A stretch of DNA of 64,000 bases from Ustulina deusta (taxonomy: Eukaryota > Ascomycota > Sordariomycetes > Xylariales > Xylariaceae): the NCBI GenBank assembly GCA_023159155.1, contig JAJNNX010000032.1:310001-374000 (forward strand). The letters are read 5' to 3'. Made by a program: the position numbers and the translations under genes. Of the stretch, positions 11,787 through 24,518 are shown one piece after another. A model generated the notes under the pieces. That model was not told the origin of the DNA and did not search any database. It saw only the letters and a list, made by a program, of their open reading frames with translations. Position 1 is the first letter of the stretch. Each line of letters starts with the position of its first letter.

Positions 11787-14237
11787 ATGGCTGACGTTAG
11801 TGAGCGAGACCAGGCCACTCGGCTGGATCGTTCGAACTGCATCTTGCCGCCTTCCAACAACGACACCACTTGTACGGGAAGAGACACTATCAGTGTAGAT
11901 GTTGGTCTTGATGATCAACAGAATCCTGCACTCGCTCTGTCCGAGATTTCATTCCCTGCCATCTTGAAGGCCTGTTGGACTTTGACCCTGCAGTGCTTCA
12001 TTGTAGCTGATGTTATCTGCTTCAAGTACTCGGGCCCTTTTGAGCTTGATGAAAGTGGGGAGTCACAGTTGAGGACCCAAGAAGGAAAAAATAAGAGCAG
12101 CTCAGTCCAGTATTATACCCGTGTCGATCCTGCCGAGTCAATTTGGTCACTCTTACAACGTCTCGACAAAAGTCAGCTGAATTCCAATGCTTCAGTCGAA
12201 GGTCATGGCATCGGTGTTGCTGATCAACGATCGTCTCGTCATAACTGTAATACCGGTATCTATCTCCGGGAGGAAGAGAATGACCCAAGTGTGGCCAATA
12301 TAGAGGCAAGTGGATAGCATGCTTTGAATATATCTCGGGTCAAAAGAGTATGACTAACCGTACCCTAGGCAGATGTTCTACTATTAGCTGGGCCTTCACA
12401 TACCTCAATTCAGCTTGTGTATAATCCGTCTCACACCAGCACAAATATGGCAACAAGCATTTTACGCACCTTTCAGCAAATATACTCACAAATTGGTATC
12501 TCGTCGAGTCATACACTTATCCGCGATATAGACGCATGCGCACAGTACGACCTAGAGAAGATCCAGAACTGGACCGCCATGGATCCCACACCTGTTGATA
12601 GTTGCTTGCACGACCTGATCTTGGAACAATGTTCCCTGCGACCCAACGAGATGGCCATCTGCTCTTGGGATGGGAATTTGACATACAAGGAATTGGACGA
12701 CCTCTCGTTGAGGCTCGCAAATTTCCTCATGGAATTGGGTGTCGGCCCTGAGACTTTCGTGTTGAGCTGCTTCGAAAAGTCGACCTGGGCTATTGTCGCA
12801 CGCCTGGCCATTTTACGAGCTGGAGGAGCTTACATATCAGTTTTCGCAAGCGATCCTCCTGTATATCTTGAGTCCGTGATAGCTCGGACTAAGACGCGCA
12901 TCTTACTCACTGACTCGTCCTTTGTTGATCGATTCCAAGGCATAGTCCCAACTCTTATTGAGTTATCTTCGGAGTGGCTGCGGAGTCTGGCTGCGGGATC
13001 TCAGACCTGTCAGACAGTCGGACCTGACAGCGCTTGCCTAGTTCTCTTCACCTCAGGTAGTACCGGGACGCCAAAAGGCATCATTCAGAGTCATCGAGCC
13101 TATGCCTCTGCTATCAAAAATTACGCTCGCGATCTTCAGCTCGATTCTCGCACGAGATTTTTTCAATTCGACGACTATGCTTTTGACATAAGCAACTTGG
13201 AGTTCTTGGTCCCTCTAATCCTCGGCGGTTGCTGCTGTGTCCCTGGACCAATGAAGACAATTCATGACCTGACACGTGAAATCAACTCGATGGCCGCCGA
13301 TACCATCTTCTTGACACCGACTGTAGCTATCAAGCTAGAACCTCAAGATATCCCTCACCTCAAGACATTATGTGTCGGAGGTGAGCCTCTTCCCAAGGAC
13401 CTCGTGAGTAAATGGGATAATAGCACGACGAGGTTAGTAAATCAATATGGCATGGGAGAAGTAGCCATATGTTGTGCTCTGAACACCAAAATTGATCCTA
13501 TTGGTGGCGCAAAGGTTGGACGCCCCTCAACAGGTACAATTTGGCTCGTTGACCCATCCTCACCTAATAAGTTGATGCCGATAGGGGCAGTGGGTGAAAT
13601 CATGGTGGAAGGGCCCCATCTATCCCGCGGGTACCTTGATGATACGGCGACACGGCGAACAGAGGCCGGGTTCCTAAAAGCAATTCCCCGGTGGTTAGTC
13701 AAGATGCACCCGAACAGAGCCAACACGCGGATATATAGGTCGGGAGATCTTGGCAGGCTCAATCACGACGGCACCATCACATACCTGGGTCGCAAGGATA
13801 CGATTCTGAAACTAGATGGGTGTAGGATTGACGCACTGGAAGTAGAGCATCAAGCCAAGAAATGTCTCTCAGACAACGACAACATCGTTGTCGATTTGCT
13901 AGGGATCATAAATGGTCAGGACGAGCCGAGTCTGGCCGCCTTGATCTATCTCGATGATCATCCTGATAGTACACCCCCGAAGGCGAACGCGATGCCATTA
14001 CTGAAGGACGCCACCGAAGACAGCTTCGCACGCGAGAAGATCGAAGAGATCCAGGATTCAATCGCACAGTCGCTTCCACACTACATGATGCCCACGAGAT
14101 TCGTCCTCATGTCTTGGCTACCACGGACAGCGTCAAAAAAGGTTGACCGGAAGAAGATCCACATGTTGGGACAATTGTTTTACTTTGCACAACTGGACCA
14201 TCGGCGGAAGGACTTGTCTTATGCACAAAAAATATGA
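11787..14237 (+). CDS. NRPS-like protein: partial condensation domain plus adenylation domain
   Basis: Exon 1 (11787-12305) and exon 2 (12369-14237) flank a GC-AG intron (donor AG|GCAAGT, branch CTAAC), giving 795 aa. Residues 1 to about 225 resemble the C-terminal half of a fungal condensation domain (ALSEISFPAILKACW, FKYSG, LLLAGPSHTS). No HHxxxD motif is present. The adenylation domain follows with core motifs A3 LFTSGSTGTPKG (about 398-410), A5 NQYGMGE, A7 YRSGDLGRL, A8 GRKDTILKLDGCRID and A10 SKKVDRKKI. It ends 20-30 residues after A10, with no thiolation (LGGDS) or release domain. The A5 motif reads GMGE instead of the usual GPTE. It probably activates a carboxylate as an acyl-AMP. Whether it hands the product to a carrier in trans or is a truncated NRPS is unresolved. 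Confidence 0.82.
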
Positions 14238-17200
14238 ATCGCCTCGGCGTTCTCCAAGGACCATGAAGGAAAAGGGTTTCAAAAGTTATATCTATAATTT
14301 GTCATCGTTTTACATTGGAAAGTTGGGTAATAAGTCCAGGAAGACACGAGAGTCCCTGGCACCTAAAGGGGTGAAGGCGAGGACTCTGGGAAGGGGTTAT
14401 TTATGGGTTGTAATTGCAGCACAGCAATATGAAGAATGGTAGATTTTTGATTTCGCATGATCCATCAGAAAAAAATGTATTTACAAAAACTAGTCCAACT
14501 CTACTCATTGTGTTCCCCATATACTCTGCGCCGTGTCGCCAAATTAAGGCCATCGAAAGCCGGAAGGTGAGAAGTCATTATTCTTCCTCCCCCCTTTCGT
14601 CACACAAAAACCCACTCTCTACTAGGAGTTCGAAGACTTGTGCCCCTGCGGAATGAAGCCTTAACCACCACACACGGAATTAAACTACTCACTACCTACT
14701 AAGAGCTCCTTATTGCGGCCTTCGTGGTAATACTTCTGCATTGGTAGTTCCTATATTTGGAATTTGTTGCCGGACCGGTGTGTTGTTTAGTGGGTTAACT
14801 TTTCTTTTGGCATCCTTGTTGCTAACAGCACATGGTTCTGACAAAGCCCTCTAAGATGCCTTATGTTCCCTTTTTATGCACATTTTCTCTCCAGCTGCTT
14901 ACTAGCTGTCTTCAGCACGCCTCCGGAAGTGAATCAGCAAGTACTAGTCTCGGTCCAGATACAGGGTATGATAGGACAACCTGTAGTTTGCCTGGCCAAT
15001 AGTACCCTTAGAGCTCCTAATTGGGCCATCTATGTCCCCTCCATACTCCCTATAGACTGTCAGCCCTGGTGCCCCGGTTTTACCCCAGGCTTCCTCCCCG
15101 GTCCGATAGACTATCATTTTACTATGTATATCATTCCGGTAGACCCCCCGAGGCCAGGATAAAACAAGGCGCTAGAAGTAGCGGCATGTAGAAGGTTGAG
15201 AATTCCCTACGAACAAAGAGGTTTGGCTGGTACCTCTGGCACGTTCTACAGCATCAGGTTTAACTCAGACTTACACGTTTCCCTGCACGCAATTTCACCC
15301 TTAGAACAGAAACATGCAATTTATGTCTTGCTTTATATTTTGACGACAGCATAGCAATGACCTACTGCTCCTAGGACTTGGTCAGTGTCAGAGACTGTGT
15401 TACAGAGTGAATAGATACCTAGGTAGACTCGTATTGGAATGGAGCGGGTTGAGTGCAAGTGGCTGAAAAAGGGGCTACATAGCCACTGTATGGCTCTTCG
15501 AGTACAGGTACAACAGTTCCACGGAAGGTCTACACGACCCAGTAAGTCCACGCCAGGGTCATACACCGAATGGCGGTTGTACGCGATATATGCTATGGGA
15601 CAAAGGTCTCCGTCTTTAATACAGATTGTTTCGACCTTCAATAGTTGAGACAATTGCCGACCTCGCTAAGTGCCGAGGACCTATAATTTGGTTCTATATA
15701 GACCTAGCATTTCCACCTTATTGCCGAAAGCTTGAATGAATCCGTTAATCGGCTACCTATATTCTCCAAGCACTTAGTTACGCCCTTGTTTGTTATATTA
15801 ACACCACCAGTTGAGCTAGTCCTTCCGCACAGAAACATCACTACTCCCTCAATTAGCTACGTAGTGAATTGGGTTGAATTTAATTACAGTTGATTATGCT
15901 CGCTAAATTCCCCATTTGAAAAATCTAGTAATTGCACTTGGCAGCGTACGTTGGCCTATCTCCTTGTTTAAGGGCAAGTGAGTCTCTCTTATATCTGACC
16001 CTACTCTGCAGCCAGGTAGGTGGGAGGTATTAGTCAGGACTAATAACTACTCCATAGGGCAGGTGATTAATCGTCTCCTGCCAGTCAGGGCGAGTGGAGT
16101 GTTCTACTCACTACACTCGAGTATCAATAACCCATTCGCTCATATCACCGGCTTCACTGAACTTTCCATCTAATTAGATTTAGAGGTTACCGTATGGTTT
16201 TGGTTTGCCTATCTACTGTGGTTCTCCTCTGCAGGCTAGCTCCGCAACTACAACGTGGTAATAGAGAAACGGGAAACGGGATCCCTGTATTCCTATTTTT
16301 CTATAGTATGCAGGGTGATGCTCACTTCTATGGTTTAAATATCTTGGACAATACTTAGTCTTCAACACCTGAACAACTTATTACGTCACAGCGCCTCTGG
16401 AAACCCCTCACTTAGCTCTTACTAAACCACACTAGCTACCTCAGCCACCAAGCCATCCGCCGCTTTAAATAACCAACCCACGATAATATTTAGAATCGCG
16501 AACTTTTAGGTTACATGCAAAATTTTCCATCAAGATACCTAACGTTTATGTAATTGTGTATGCTTTGGAGGCTCCATAAAAGCTTATTTCGAATGGCACT
16601 AATTAGGTAGACGGATGCACCTAAGCTACCTGGTATCATCAATCAAGTTGTCACTTCTGTTCAAATGGTTACATTCTAAATGCCACGTTTTGCCAAGGGC
16701 TATCCCTTACTGTAGGTAGGTAGTCTAATGCGCAGATCATGGCTGTACCTGTTTCTTTTTTGGGTCTCTTTACATGTGACCTGGAGCTTGGGCTTTTCTG
16801 AGTCTCAGTTCGTTACCACCTTGTCTCGGTAGGTAGCTTCAGTCAGAGTATCGTGCTACCTCGCTTGTATGACATAACATAGTATAATCCCTTCCAGCCC
16901 TACCGTAAACGTAGTACCTAGTTAAATACCTACCGATCACGACTAAGAAAATTAGAAGAGTATTTATCCAACAAACCTGGCCTCCCGGATATAAGAGCCG
17001 CACGTAGCAGTTAGCAGAGGTTGGTAAGCGTTGGACGCCCTTCACGAGAGCTGCAGCAAACTTTAGGTAAGGATGTGGGTTCGGTGGATATAGGTACTTC
17101 ATACATGTGCTCACTTACTACCGAAGGGACCTCGGCGCGCTTTGAAGGGACTGGCATCAAGGTTGGGAGAAACAGAAAGACAGATGACGTTCCATCTCAT

Positions 17201-17937
17201 GAATCTCGCCCATTCTATATGCACATTGTATAAGTTATATATAGGTATACATAATATAGGTATCTGTTATCGAGTAGGTGTATGTCATCATGCACACTAG
17301 ATAGGCCGGTGATTACTTGACTATATGTACCAGGGTGAGGTAGGTGAGTAAGCTGAGCAATGTTGGATTACGCACAGTGGCACAGCCCACCAGATCCTCT
17401 GGAATGCTGGAAGGTGATAGGCACTTGATGCTTGGCAGACCTGCACCTACCAAACCAAGGTCGATACTGTAGGGATGAATGGGGCAGCAGTGTAAGTAAG
17501 TACCTACCTACCATGATGCTGTTAGGTATAGTGTCCCGGTGTTCCTCCTGTACATACTCCCCGGTAGTGGAGGCCAGGACCCTCCCCCTTACTTGCAGAG
17601 TCCCTTAGGCGCCTCGTACCAAAGCCATGTTACTACGCTACCTCTCCGTTGAGCTGTGTTCGGCAAGTTCCACCTCCATATCTCCCAAATTGATGATGGG
17701 TCAGATTCTTGCGGTTCTGTCATCCAATATCCGATTTATTCCAGCCTCCCATACGGTAGACACTAGTGCGCATCGTTAGTTTCAGTTTGTCTTGGTTCTC
17801 GGAGTCAATCATCGCGCAAGAACCCCCCCAAAAGCAAAGGCAAAAGCAAAAACAGAAACAGAAACAGGCGGCACCAGCTCCGACCCGTCCGGCCGCGCTA
17901 CGACAACGGCTTCACCAACCAGCTCTGCGGCGCTGCC
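14238..17937. other. gene-poor 3.7-kb region
   Basis: Only short open frames without recognisable domains occur here. The sequence is moderately AT-rich and scattered with TAGGTA/TACCTA motifs. A frame at 14863-15162 was examined and not accepted. The last 200 bp include an A/C-rich (AAGCAAAAACAGAAACAG) stretch at about 17830-17868, probably the 5' untranslated region of the downstream regulator. Confidence 0.45.
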
Positions 17938-20900
17938 ATGCCTCCAGGCCGTCCACCGAAACGGCCTGGTGAGGCGGATATCGCCGTTCTCGACGACTTG
18001 GGCACGACATCATCGACAGCGACGAAATGCAAACTCCCGCGCTTAGACCGAGGCGAGCGATCTGGTCGCGCCGACTTTTCGAGTGTCGTCAAGAGCAAGC
18101 TTCAGTCCTACACCCGGACCGGCCAGGCCTGCGACCGCTGCAAGGTGTGTGTGTGTATACTTCTCTGGGCGACTCGCGCCTTTGTTGGCGTCTGCACTCG
18201 TGTGTTGGCATGGTGTCGTGTCTGCATCGCTGTGAGAAGGCGCATGCATTCACCGCACCGGTCAACGTCACCAATCCCATGACACGGCTGGGGATCAGCT
18301 GCGACCAAGGGACACACCCTCGGTCGGCGCGAAGCTGGTGTTGCACAGCCGCGTTCGGCGCCGTCTCTCCAGCATCTGCTCAGTGGCCATGCGCGTGCAA
18401 GTGCACCATGTTTCGGTTTGCTGCACATTCCCCCTTGTTTGTCTCGTCTTGCCTCGTCTTGTGTGTCTCCAGAGTCGAGGTGCCTGCTCGGTGTAGTCTT
18501 ATTGTCCGCTTAGCTACTTGTTATATCTAACGTGGATGCTCTTAGGTTCGCAAGATACGATGCGATGCTCTCCCCGAAGGCTGTTCCCACTGCATCAACC
18601 AAAACCTCGAGTGCTACGTGACCGATCGAGTTTCCGGCCGAACAGAACGAAGAGGCTATATGCAGGAGCTTGAGCGCGAAAAGACAGATATGATAAACCA
18701 CATACGAGATTTGGAAAGGAAGCTCCAGAAGAATGGGTTGGATGTGAAACCATGGCACTCGTCCTCGTTCCCAGCTGATGCAGTTCCGAATGGCCGTGCC
18801 GAGAGCGATGACAACGACACGTCCAGTTCAACACCCACGCCCCAGCCTCTGGCAGACACAGCTACGAAGGACCCATGGTCCCAGCCCAGTGCACCCACTT
18901 GGACCAAAAATCGGCCGGCCGTAATGTCTATGGCCGCTAATTCTCATAGCTCCGTTAGTTCGCGGCCCGCCGATGCTCATCTCGGTGTTGGCATTGATCA
19001 GGCGCCCTTGAGCTCTATCAAAGGTACCTCCTTGTCTATCCTTGGAAGTACCATCGATATCGGATCATTAGACGTCCCAGATATGGACGAACCTCCTCCG
19101 TCTGCACAAGGCTCCTCGCTATACAATAAATCTGTCCAAGCGCTGCAGCAGTCCATCATGAATATAAACCAACCTCTTGTTGTCAAGTTACCGCCTAGGC
19201 AAGATGCTTTCACATATGCCGAGTGGTATTTCGTCATGATTCATCCTTTTCATCCGGTGCTTCATAAACCTAGCTTCATGGCACTTGTGAGTTAAATTTT
19301 TTTTTGGAATTCTCATCCTGGAGCTCAACAAATTAATCCTGTCTAGCTTGGACAACACTACGATAATCCTAATTACACCCTAAGTGCCGCAGAAGAGGTT
19401 ATGGTTCACATGGTATTCGCCGCCATCTATCTTCAATATGGCATTAGAAATCGAGAACAACAAGCGGAGCAAAGAGCCCATCTGAATGATCTGTCTAATA
19501 AACATTATCATTTCGGTTTGAGCAAATTTTTCCACTTAGTAACTTCTCGGTCCCTGAAAGGCCTGCAAGCAATGTCCATGTTAGTCACTCACACAATGCG
19601 TTTTCCAAAACCCGATTCCAGCAGTATCCTAGCATCTTATGCGGTAAACCTAGCGATAGAGATGGGCTATCATCGAGTCTGGAAGAAGCCCGGCGAGGGC
19701 ACTAATCTCGAGAATGAGCTCCGAAAACGCGTATGGTGGGTTATCCTATCTACAGCCGTCGTGCTTAATGGACGGATGGGGAGACCAATGCCAATCAGAC
19801 TGGAGGACATGGACGTCGAATTTCCCCAATTAATTCCCGATGAGCAATTGACCGAAAGTGGCGTGGACACATCAGTACCTGGTCGATGTGATTACGAAAT
19901 AGGTGTTGCGTCTTCGAGGATGAGCACATTGTATCTCGAGATGTTTGCCGATATCTACTGCGCGAAGAAGGATCCACAGAGGTATCTTGCTATTGTTGAA
20001 GGCCTCGAGAAGCAGCTCCAGTCCTGGCGCGAACATCTTCCAGAGGGACTAAGGATAGGGGATCCGCAATCGCATGAGAAGGAAACGAGGATGTCCGCCA
20101 TATATGCAGACGTGTCAGCGCTGGAATTTCGTTTATGTCTAAGACATCCTTCAGTCGCCGCCACGGATGATCCAGAGCTCTTGGCTACCAACACCAGAAT
20201 ATGTGAGGAAACTGCTAAGGCTATGCTTCAGCATGCACGCAAACTATATCAATTGAAATGTCTCGATACAACGTGGTACTGTAATGCGGTATATGTTGCC
20301 GCCATATTTTCCGACTTGGTAGCACATTGGGAACGAAGACATGAAATAACAGGTGCCGAGGTGCAGAGTCTTCGTGAGGATATGAAAGCATGGCTAATCA
20401 TCCTTGCCGAGACTGGTACTTTGATGGGTGAGTTCAAACTATTTACTACTACTGGCGGTCCACGCTACTAACCTTTTTGCTAGGTTCTGGTACTCGTCTT
20501 CGTGATGCAGTCTGTTCAATAATCGATCGTACTATAGCCTGGATAGAGCGAGACCGTCTTCAGAACACCACAAATGGGTCTCTGGCACTGCCACACGCTT
20601 CTCAAGACACCATTAAGCAAGAATCTCATTCACCTTCTTATACCAACATGACGATTAACTCGACTTCAAGTTCAAATCTAAACCACACCCCTGAGCGAAT
20701 AACTGATCCAAAGGAGCACACTATCCCTACAACTAGCACGAACTATTACGCCGAGACGACCACATCTAACTCTGGTACTTACCAGCCCCTTAACTACGCC
20801 AACACACCTACGCATGCGCCTAACGGTATTACTTACGGCCCCAGCAACCCTTATATGTACCCTCAAACACCAGTGACTACTGCTCAAGCGCAAGTTCAAG

Positions 20901-21346
20901 TGCATGCAGAAGCGCATGTTCGAGCCCAGGCGCAAGCTCAAGCACATGCTCAAGCTCAAGCGCAGGCCCAAGCGCAGGCGCAGGCACATGCACAGGCTCA
21001 ACACTCACAAGTGCACGTTCCCGACCATAACCCACTGGCCAATTTCGCGTCGCAGGCAACACAAATGACACAATCTGATATGATGTGGCGCCCCCAGTCT
21101 TCAGGGGGGAATACGTGGCATGACTGGACTGCCGCTGTCGTTGACAATCAAGATCGCTATAGTGCGAATGCCTTAATGTCACTCGGAGGCACGAATAACC
21201 ACAGGTCATCAGGCAGCATCCTCGACAGCAGTGGTGCTAATGGCATGAACGTGGGAACCATGGGCATGAGCAACCCAGCCTTGACGTCCTCAGCCCAGAT
21301 GCAATGGCCTCTCTTGCTATTTACCGATGGAGTTGGAGGCGTATAA
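17938..21346 (+). CDS. Zn2Cys6 transcription factor with fungal_trans domain and Ala-Gln repeat tail
   Basis: Exons 17938-18144, 18546-19286, 19347-20427 and 20484-21346 give 963 aa. The binuclear zinc cluster is split by the first intron: ACDRCK ends exon 1 and VRKIRCDALPEGCSHC opens exon 2, restoring the six-cysteine C6 pattern. It is followed by a basic/heptad linker (RDLERKLQ), usually a dimerisation coil. The middle region (EWYFVMIHPFHPVLHKPSF, then RVWWVILSTAVVLNGRMGRPMPI) is the fungal-specific transcription factor domain. The tail carries a 40-residue Ala-Gln-His repeat encoded at about 20882-21002. It should bind CGG-containing DNA in the nucleus. Targets are unknown, though it lies next to the possible metabolic cluster at 3.5-14.2 kb. 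The first intron, 401 nt, is long for this genome. Confidence 0.88.
20882..21002 (+). repeat. degenerate GCNCAR repeat coding Ala-Gln/Ala-His
   Basis: Alternating Ala and Gln/His codons inside the C-terminal exon of the Zn2Cys6 regulator. The reading frame is preserved throughout. Such repeats are length-variable and may tune activation. Confidence 0.8.
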
Positions 21347-22427
21347 ACAGCGATGTGTCGTCGCCGATTATATCTTTTTCTTACACGAGCTTCTGTCTTT
21401 TTAATTTTGAATGAGTAGCACGGCGTTTTGGCGAGTGGGGCCTAGAAGGAGGCACTATTATCGTAGGAGTTGTTATCTGGAGTAGGGTTGGAACTCGAAA
21501 TCTTGAGCATATTATCCCCGATTTTGGGGCCCCTCGCACCTTTTTGCCAACGATATACCTGTGATGGCTATATATCTTTGAGACGTATTACGATGAAATA
21601 TATGTATATGAAGACTGCATTATGAGGAGCATGTATTGGAGATAGTATACAAAAGACCATAGCTCGGAGACCAAACCAGTATAATAGAATGCAACAAATA
21701 TACAAAAATTCGTGAGCAGAAAGAGGTGAGCATATGGCTACTCACCAGCAAGAACTCAACTCGGCTTGGTGACACGCAGAAAACCAGAATGGTAATGGTA
21801 ACCGAAGGCAAGGTCGCAAATGACAAGGCCCTATCAATGACTCCTGGAACCGATCATTACGTCTCCCTTGCCAAGTCCTACCCTCTCTGCATCTGTGACG
21901 GGGATTCGGGGTTACGACACTCCCGTACTGGGTTCGACGTCGTCTCGGGACGAGTTGCACCGCTTCCCTCGGGACTCGTGAGATATTCCAAGTCGGCGTT
22001 ACAGACAGAGCTCGAATAAGTCACAGGTTCAATGGTGTTGTGGGACAACCCACATGGTAGGTTAGGCAAGTCGTTATGCGAGTCAATCTGCCCGCGTAAA
22101 ATAAACCGAGGGAAACAAACTTACGTACATCGCACGAGAGATATGGTGCAGCCGAGGTTGCATGTCTTCGCGGAAGAATGGCCGATTCATCGATCTGTCC
22201 ATTTGTCTGTCCATCAGGTCGGCCTTTTTTTACGCGGGCTGGTGGTGTTGTTTGTGGGATTTGTCCCCGTTGTACGTATGTTTTTTCGTGCTTGTTTTGC
22301 TCGTTTCTGGAAGCGTTCGCTTTGCATGATATGGCGTGACGAACTATCTCGTCGTCTAATGCTTTTACCTGTCGAGATCGGACCTTGTGTGGCTGCTTGA
22401 CCCCCTCGCTCGGCGTTGAATCGCTGT

Positions 22428-22468
<41 letters not shown>
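22428..22468. repeat. (TGA)n microsatellite
   Basis: Roughly 13 uninterrupted TGA/GAT trinucleotides. No supported gene reads through it. Confidence 0.9.
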
Positions 22469-23815
22469 GGTGTCGCGACACAGCGGATACAGATACATGC
22501 TTTGGCTCTGGATCGGCTGCACAGGCGTCGGGTGCTTGTGTATGTGTATGTGATGCCAGGCGGTGATTCTTTGGCGTTTTTTTAGATAAGAACATGCTTG
22601 TCGAGGGTATCGGCGCTTCTGGCCCTAATTCTTGTCCCATATCTCCTTTCCCGGGCTGGTTTCGTCCCTCTATTGGTTTTCTTCTTCTTCTTCTTTACTC
22701 CTATCTCCCATGCCACAGCAGTTGTCACGTCGCGGCGATTGTGATTAGTTTGCGCCGTTGTGTTTCGCCAGCCCGTTCCTCGTTCTGTTGTACAATCGAC
22801 GTCTTCGCGGTCACTCGCTGTAATGCCCGACTACCGCCGTAGGCTATCATCTCGGACGGTCGGACATAAGGGTTTGTTTTTCTCGTGATAGCTGAGTGGT
22901 TGTGTGTGAGGATGGTGTTTACGCGCGTGACAACAAGGAATATGCTTGACTGGCTATCGAACCTACGGAAGGGCGCTGCTCTGTAGCCCCTTTCGATGTC
23001 TCTTAGGAACCGGAATGGCTCTGACGTATTGTGTACTTTTCACATAGCCCGGTGATAACGACAACGGGCCGTTTGCTTCTTATCTTCAGCCTTGGTCGAT
23101 GAATTGCCGTGTCATCCCGGCCATTGGAATTCGGTCCTTATTGTGTTTATCTACAACCCTATCAGATGAGTATTCGGCGATTCTGCTTAGAGGGAGGCGT
23201 GGCTAGCTTCGATGTTTTCGGGACCTACTGTATTGTCTAGTACCGCCTCCTTTCTGCTTATCTACGATGCCTTGGTTAAGTGTTTTGGAGGAAACTGGAA
23301 TGGACAGGGCTTATGTAGTGTGTTTTTCTTCCGTCAAGTCGTGTAAAGGCGAAAACAGACCCTGCTTCCAACTTGACTCCCAGCTCAATAATCACGGCAA
23401 GCCTCCCAAGCCATTTGTTTAGTTCACAAGTCTCGCTCGGCGTTCGGAGAGATGTGACTACTCGACGAGGGACGTTGCTTTCTGATGGTGGTCAACTGAC
23501 TCGTCAGCGCGATACACACAACCTACACGTGGGCTAGGATGGCGAGTCAGGCTTCAGATTGCTGGCCACAGAACCTAGCTACGTTGAACGAGGCTATGTG
23601 GAACGCCGCAAGAACTTGGAAGCCTTCTGCCAGGAGTGAGAGGGTCGATTTTCAGTCACGATCAGGCTCATTACTCGTCATGTGGTTAACGGGTGAGATA
23701 TGTTCCCGGAAGATTACACGGGGGGGGCTAATATTGGCGACGACATAGTCTTGAACTGGCACTCAGGATCTCTCCATCTTCAGGATCCAGCTCAACAATC
23801 CCCGAGGAGGAGGCA

Positions 23816-23824
23816 TATAAAAAG
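23816..23824 (+). promoter_or_regulatory. TATA-like box of the small secreted protein gene
   Basis: TATAAAAAG lies about 195 bp before the ATG at 24013. It is followed by a C/A-rich stretch free of ATG, typical of a fungal 5' leader. Confidence 0.5.
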
Positions 23825-24012
23825 ACCCCGAAAATCCCTTCCGCTCATCATCCGCCGTTCCATTACGCACCAACAAGATAGCAACATCTCTTCCCAATCA
23901 GCAACATATTCAGCCAACGGTTAATCCGTCTATTGCTCCTTCGTCGTCTCAACAGACCACCACCATCAACTCTTGCACTGCACCAAGAAAGTCGCAAGAA
24001 CTAGACACCACC

Positions 24013-24518
24013 ATGCACTCCAGCACGATCCTCGGCCTCTTCCTCGCCGCTCTCGCAGCCGCAGCCCCATCCCCCAACAACCAGGGCAACGACGGCACAC
24101 GTACTCCTGCCCCCGTGGCGCTCGTCACGTCGGGGCCGGACTGTCCATCAATCAAGGACTACTGCCTGCACTGCAATGAGTTCGTACCTATTTCCCTTGT
24201 CATTTCCTTCCACTCTCTCTTTCTCCCTCCCTTCCTCCGTAACCCCTAGCCCCTATATTGCACTTTGCCCCCGGCTCAAGATATATATATGCTCTTATTA
24301 TGACTTCCCTGTGTACATACTATCTCCAGCCGAGCGGAAAACTCCAGCGAGGAAGCGTTGCATTGTTCTCCTCTCCGGGAAGAGTAGGGGGGGGGAATAG
24401 ATTTTGTTCTAGAATGACTAACTGACTGTTCAACCACGCGTTTAGTGATTTCACCTGCGAGACGAACCCAAACTGCGAATGGTGCTTCACCAACAGGCAG
24501 TTTGACACCAGTAACTAG
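24013..24518 (+). CDS. small cysteine-rich secreted protein, effector-like
   Basis: Two exons (24013-24179, 24446-24518) give 79 aa. The first 18-20 residues (MHSSTILGLFLAALAAAA) are a clear signal peptide. The mature part has six cysteines: DCPSIKDYCLHC in exon 1 and TCETNPNCEWC in exon 2, suitable for three disulphides. The intron is about 266 nt, with acceptor TTTAG and an atypical donor A|GTTCGT, chosen because it restores the frame as CLHCNDDFTC. The same unusual donor is inferred in the MFS gene of this window. Small size, secretion and cysteine content fit apoplastic effector-like or antimicrobial proteins, but no family was recognised. A TATA box and CA-rich leader precede it. Confidence 0.65.

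Larger units (their letters stand above)
21347..24012. other. intergenic region with trinucleotide repeat
   Basis: No coding region with a recognisable domain. It contains a TGA/GAT microsatellite near 22428 and, at the right end, a TATA-like box with a CA-rich leader ahead of the secreted-protein gene. T-rich runs such as cttcttcttctt at about 22681-22692 may be untranslated or promoter sequence. Confidence 0.45.

Noticed and set aside
14863..15162. 99-codon plus-strand frame with a hydrophobic start resembling a signal peptide
   Set aside because: Pro-rich, with no recognisable domain, cysteine pattern or splice partner, and it lies in a gene-poor stretch.
22214..22640. Poly-His and poly-Ser frames
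   Set aside because: They are translations of the TGA/GAT microsatellite in different frames, with no other support.
22032..22842. Possible plus-strand gene downstream of the regulator
   Set aside because: Frames are short, lack domains and cross the microsatellite. The composition is that of a promoter or untranslated region.
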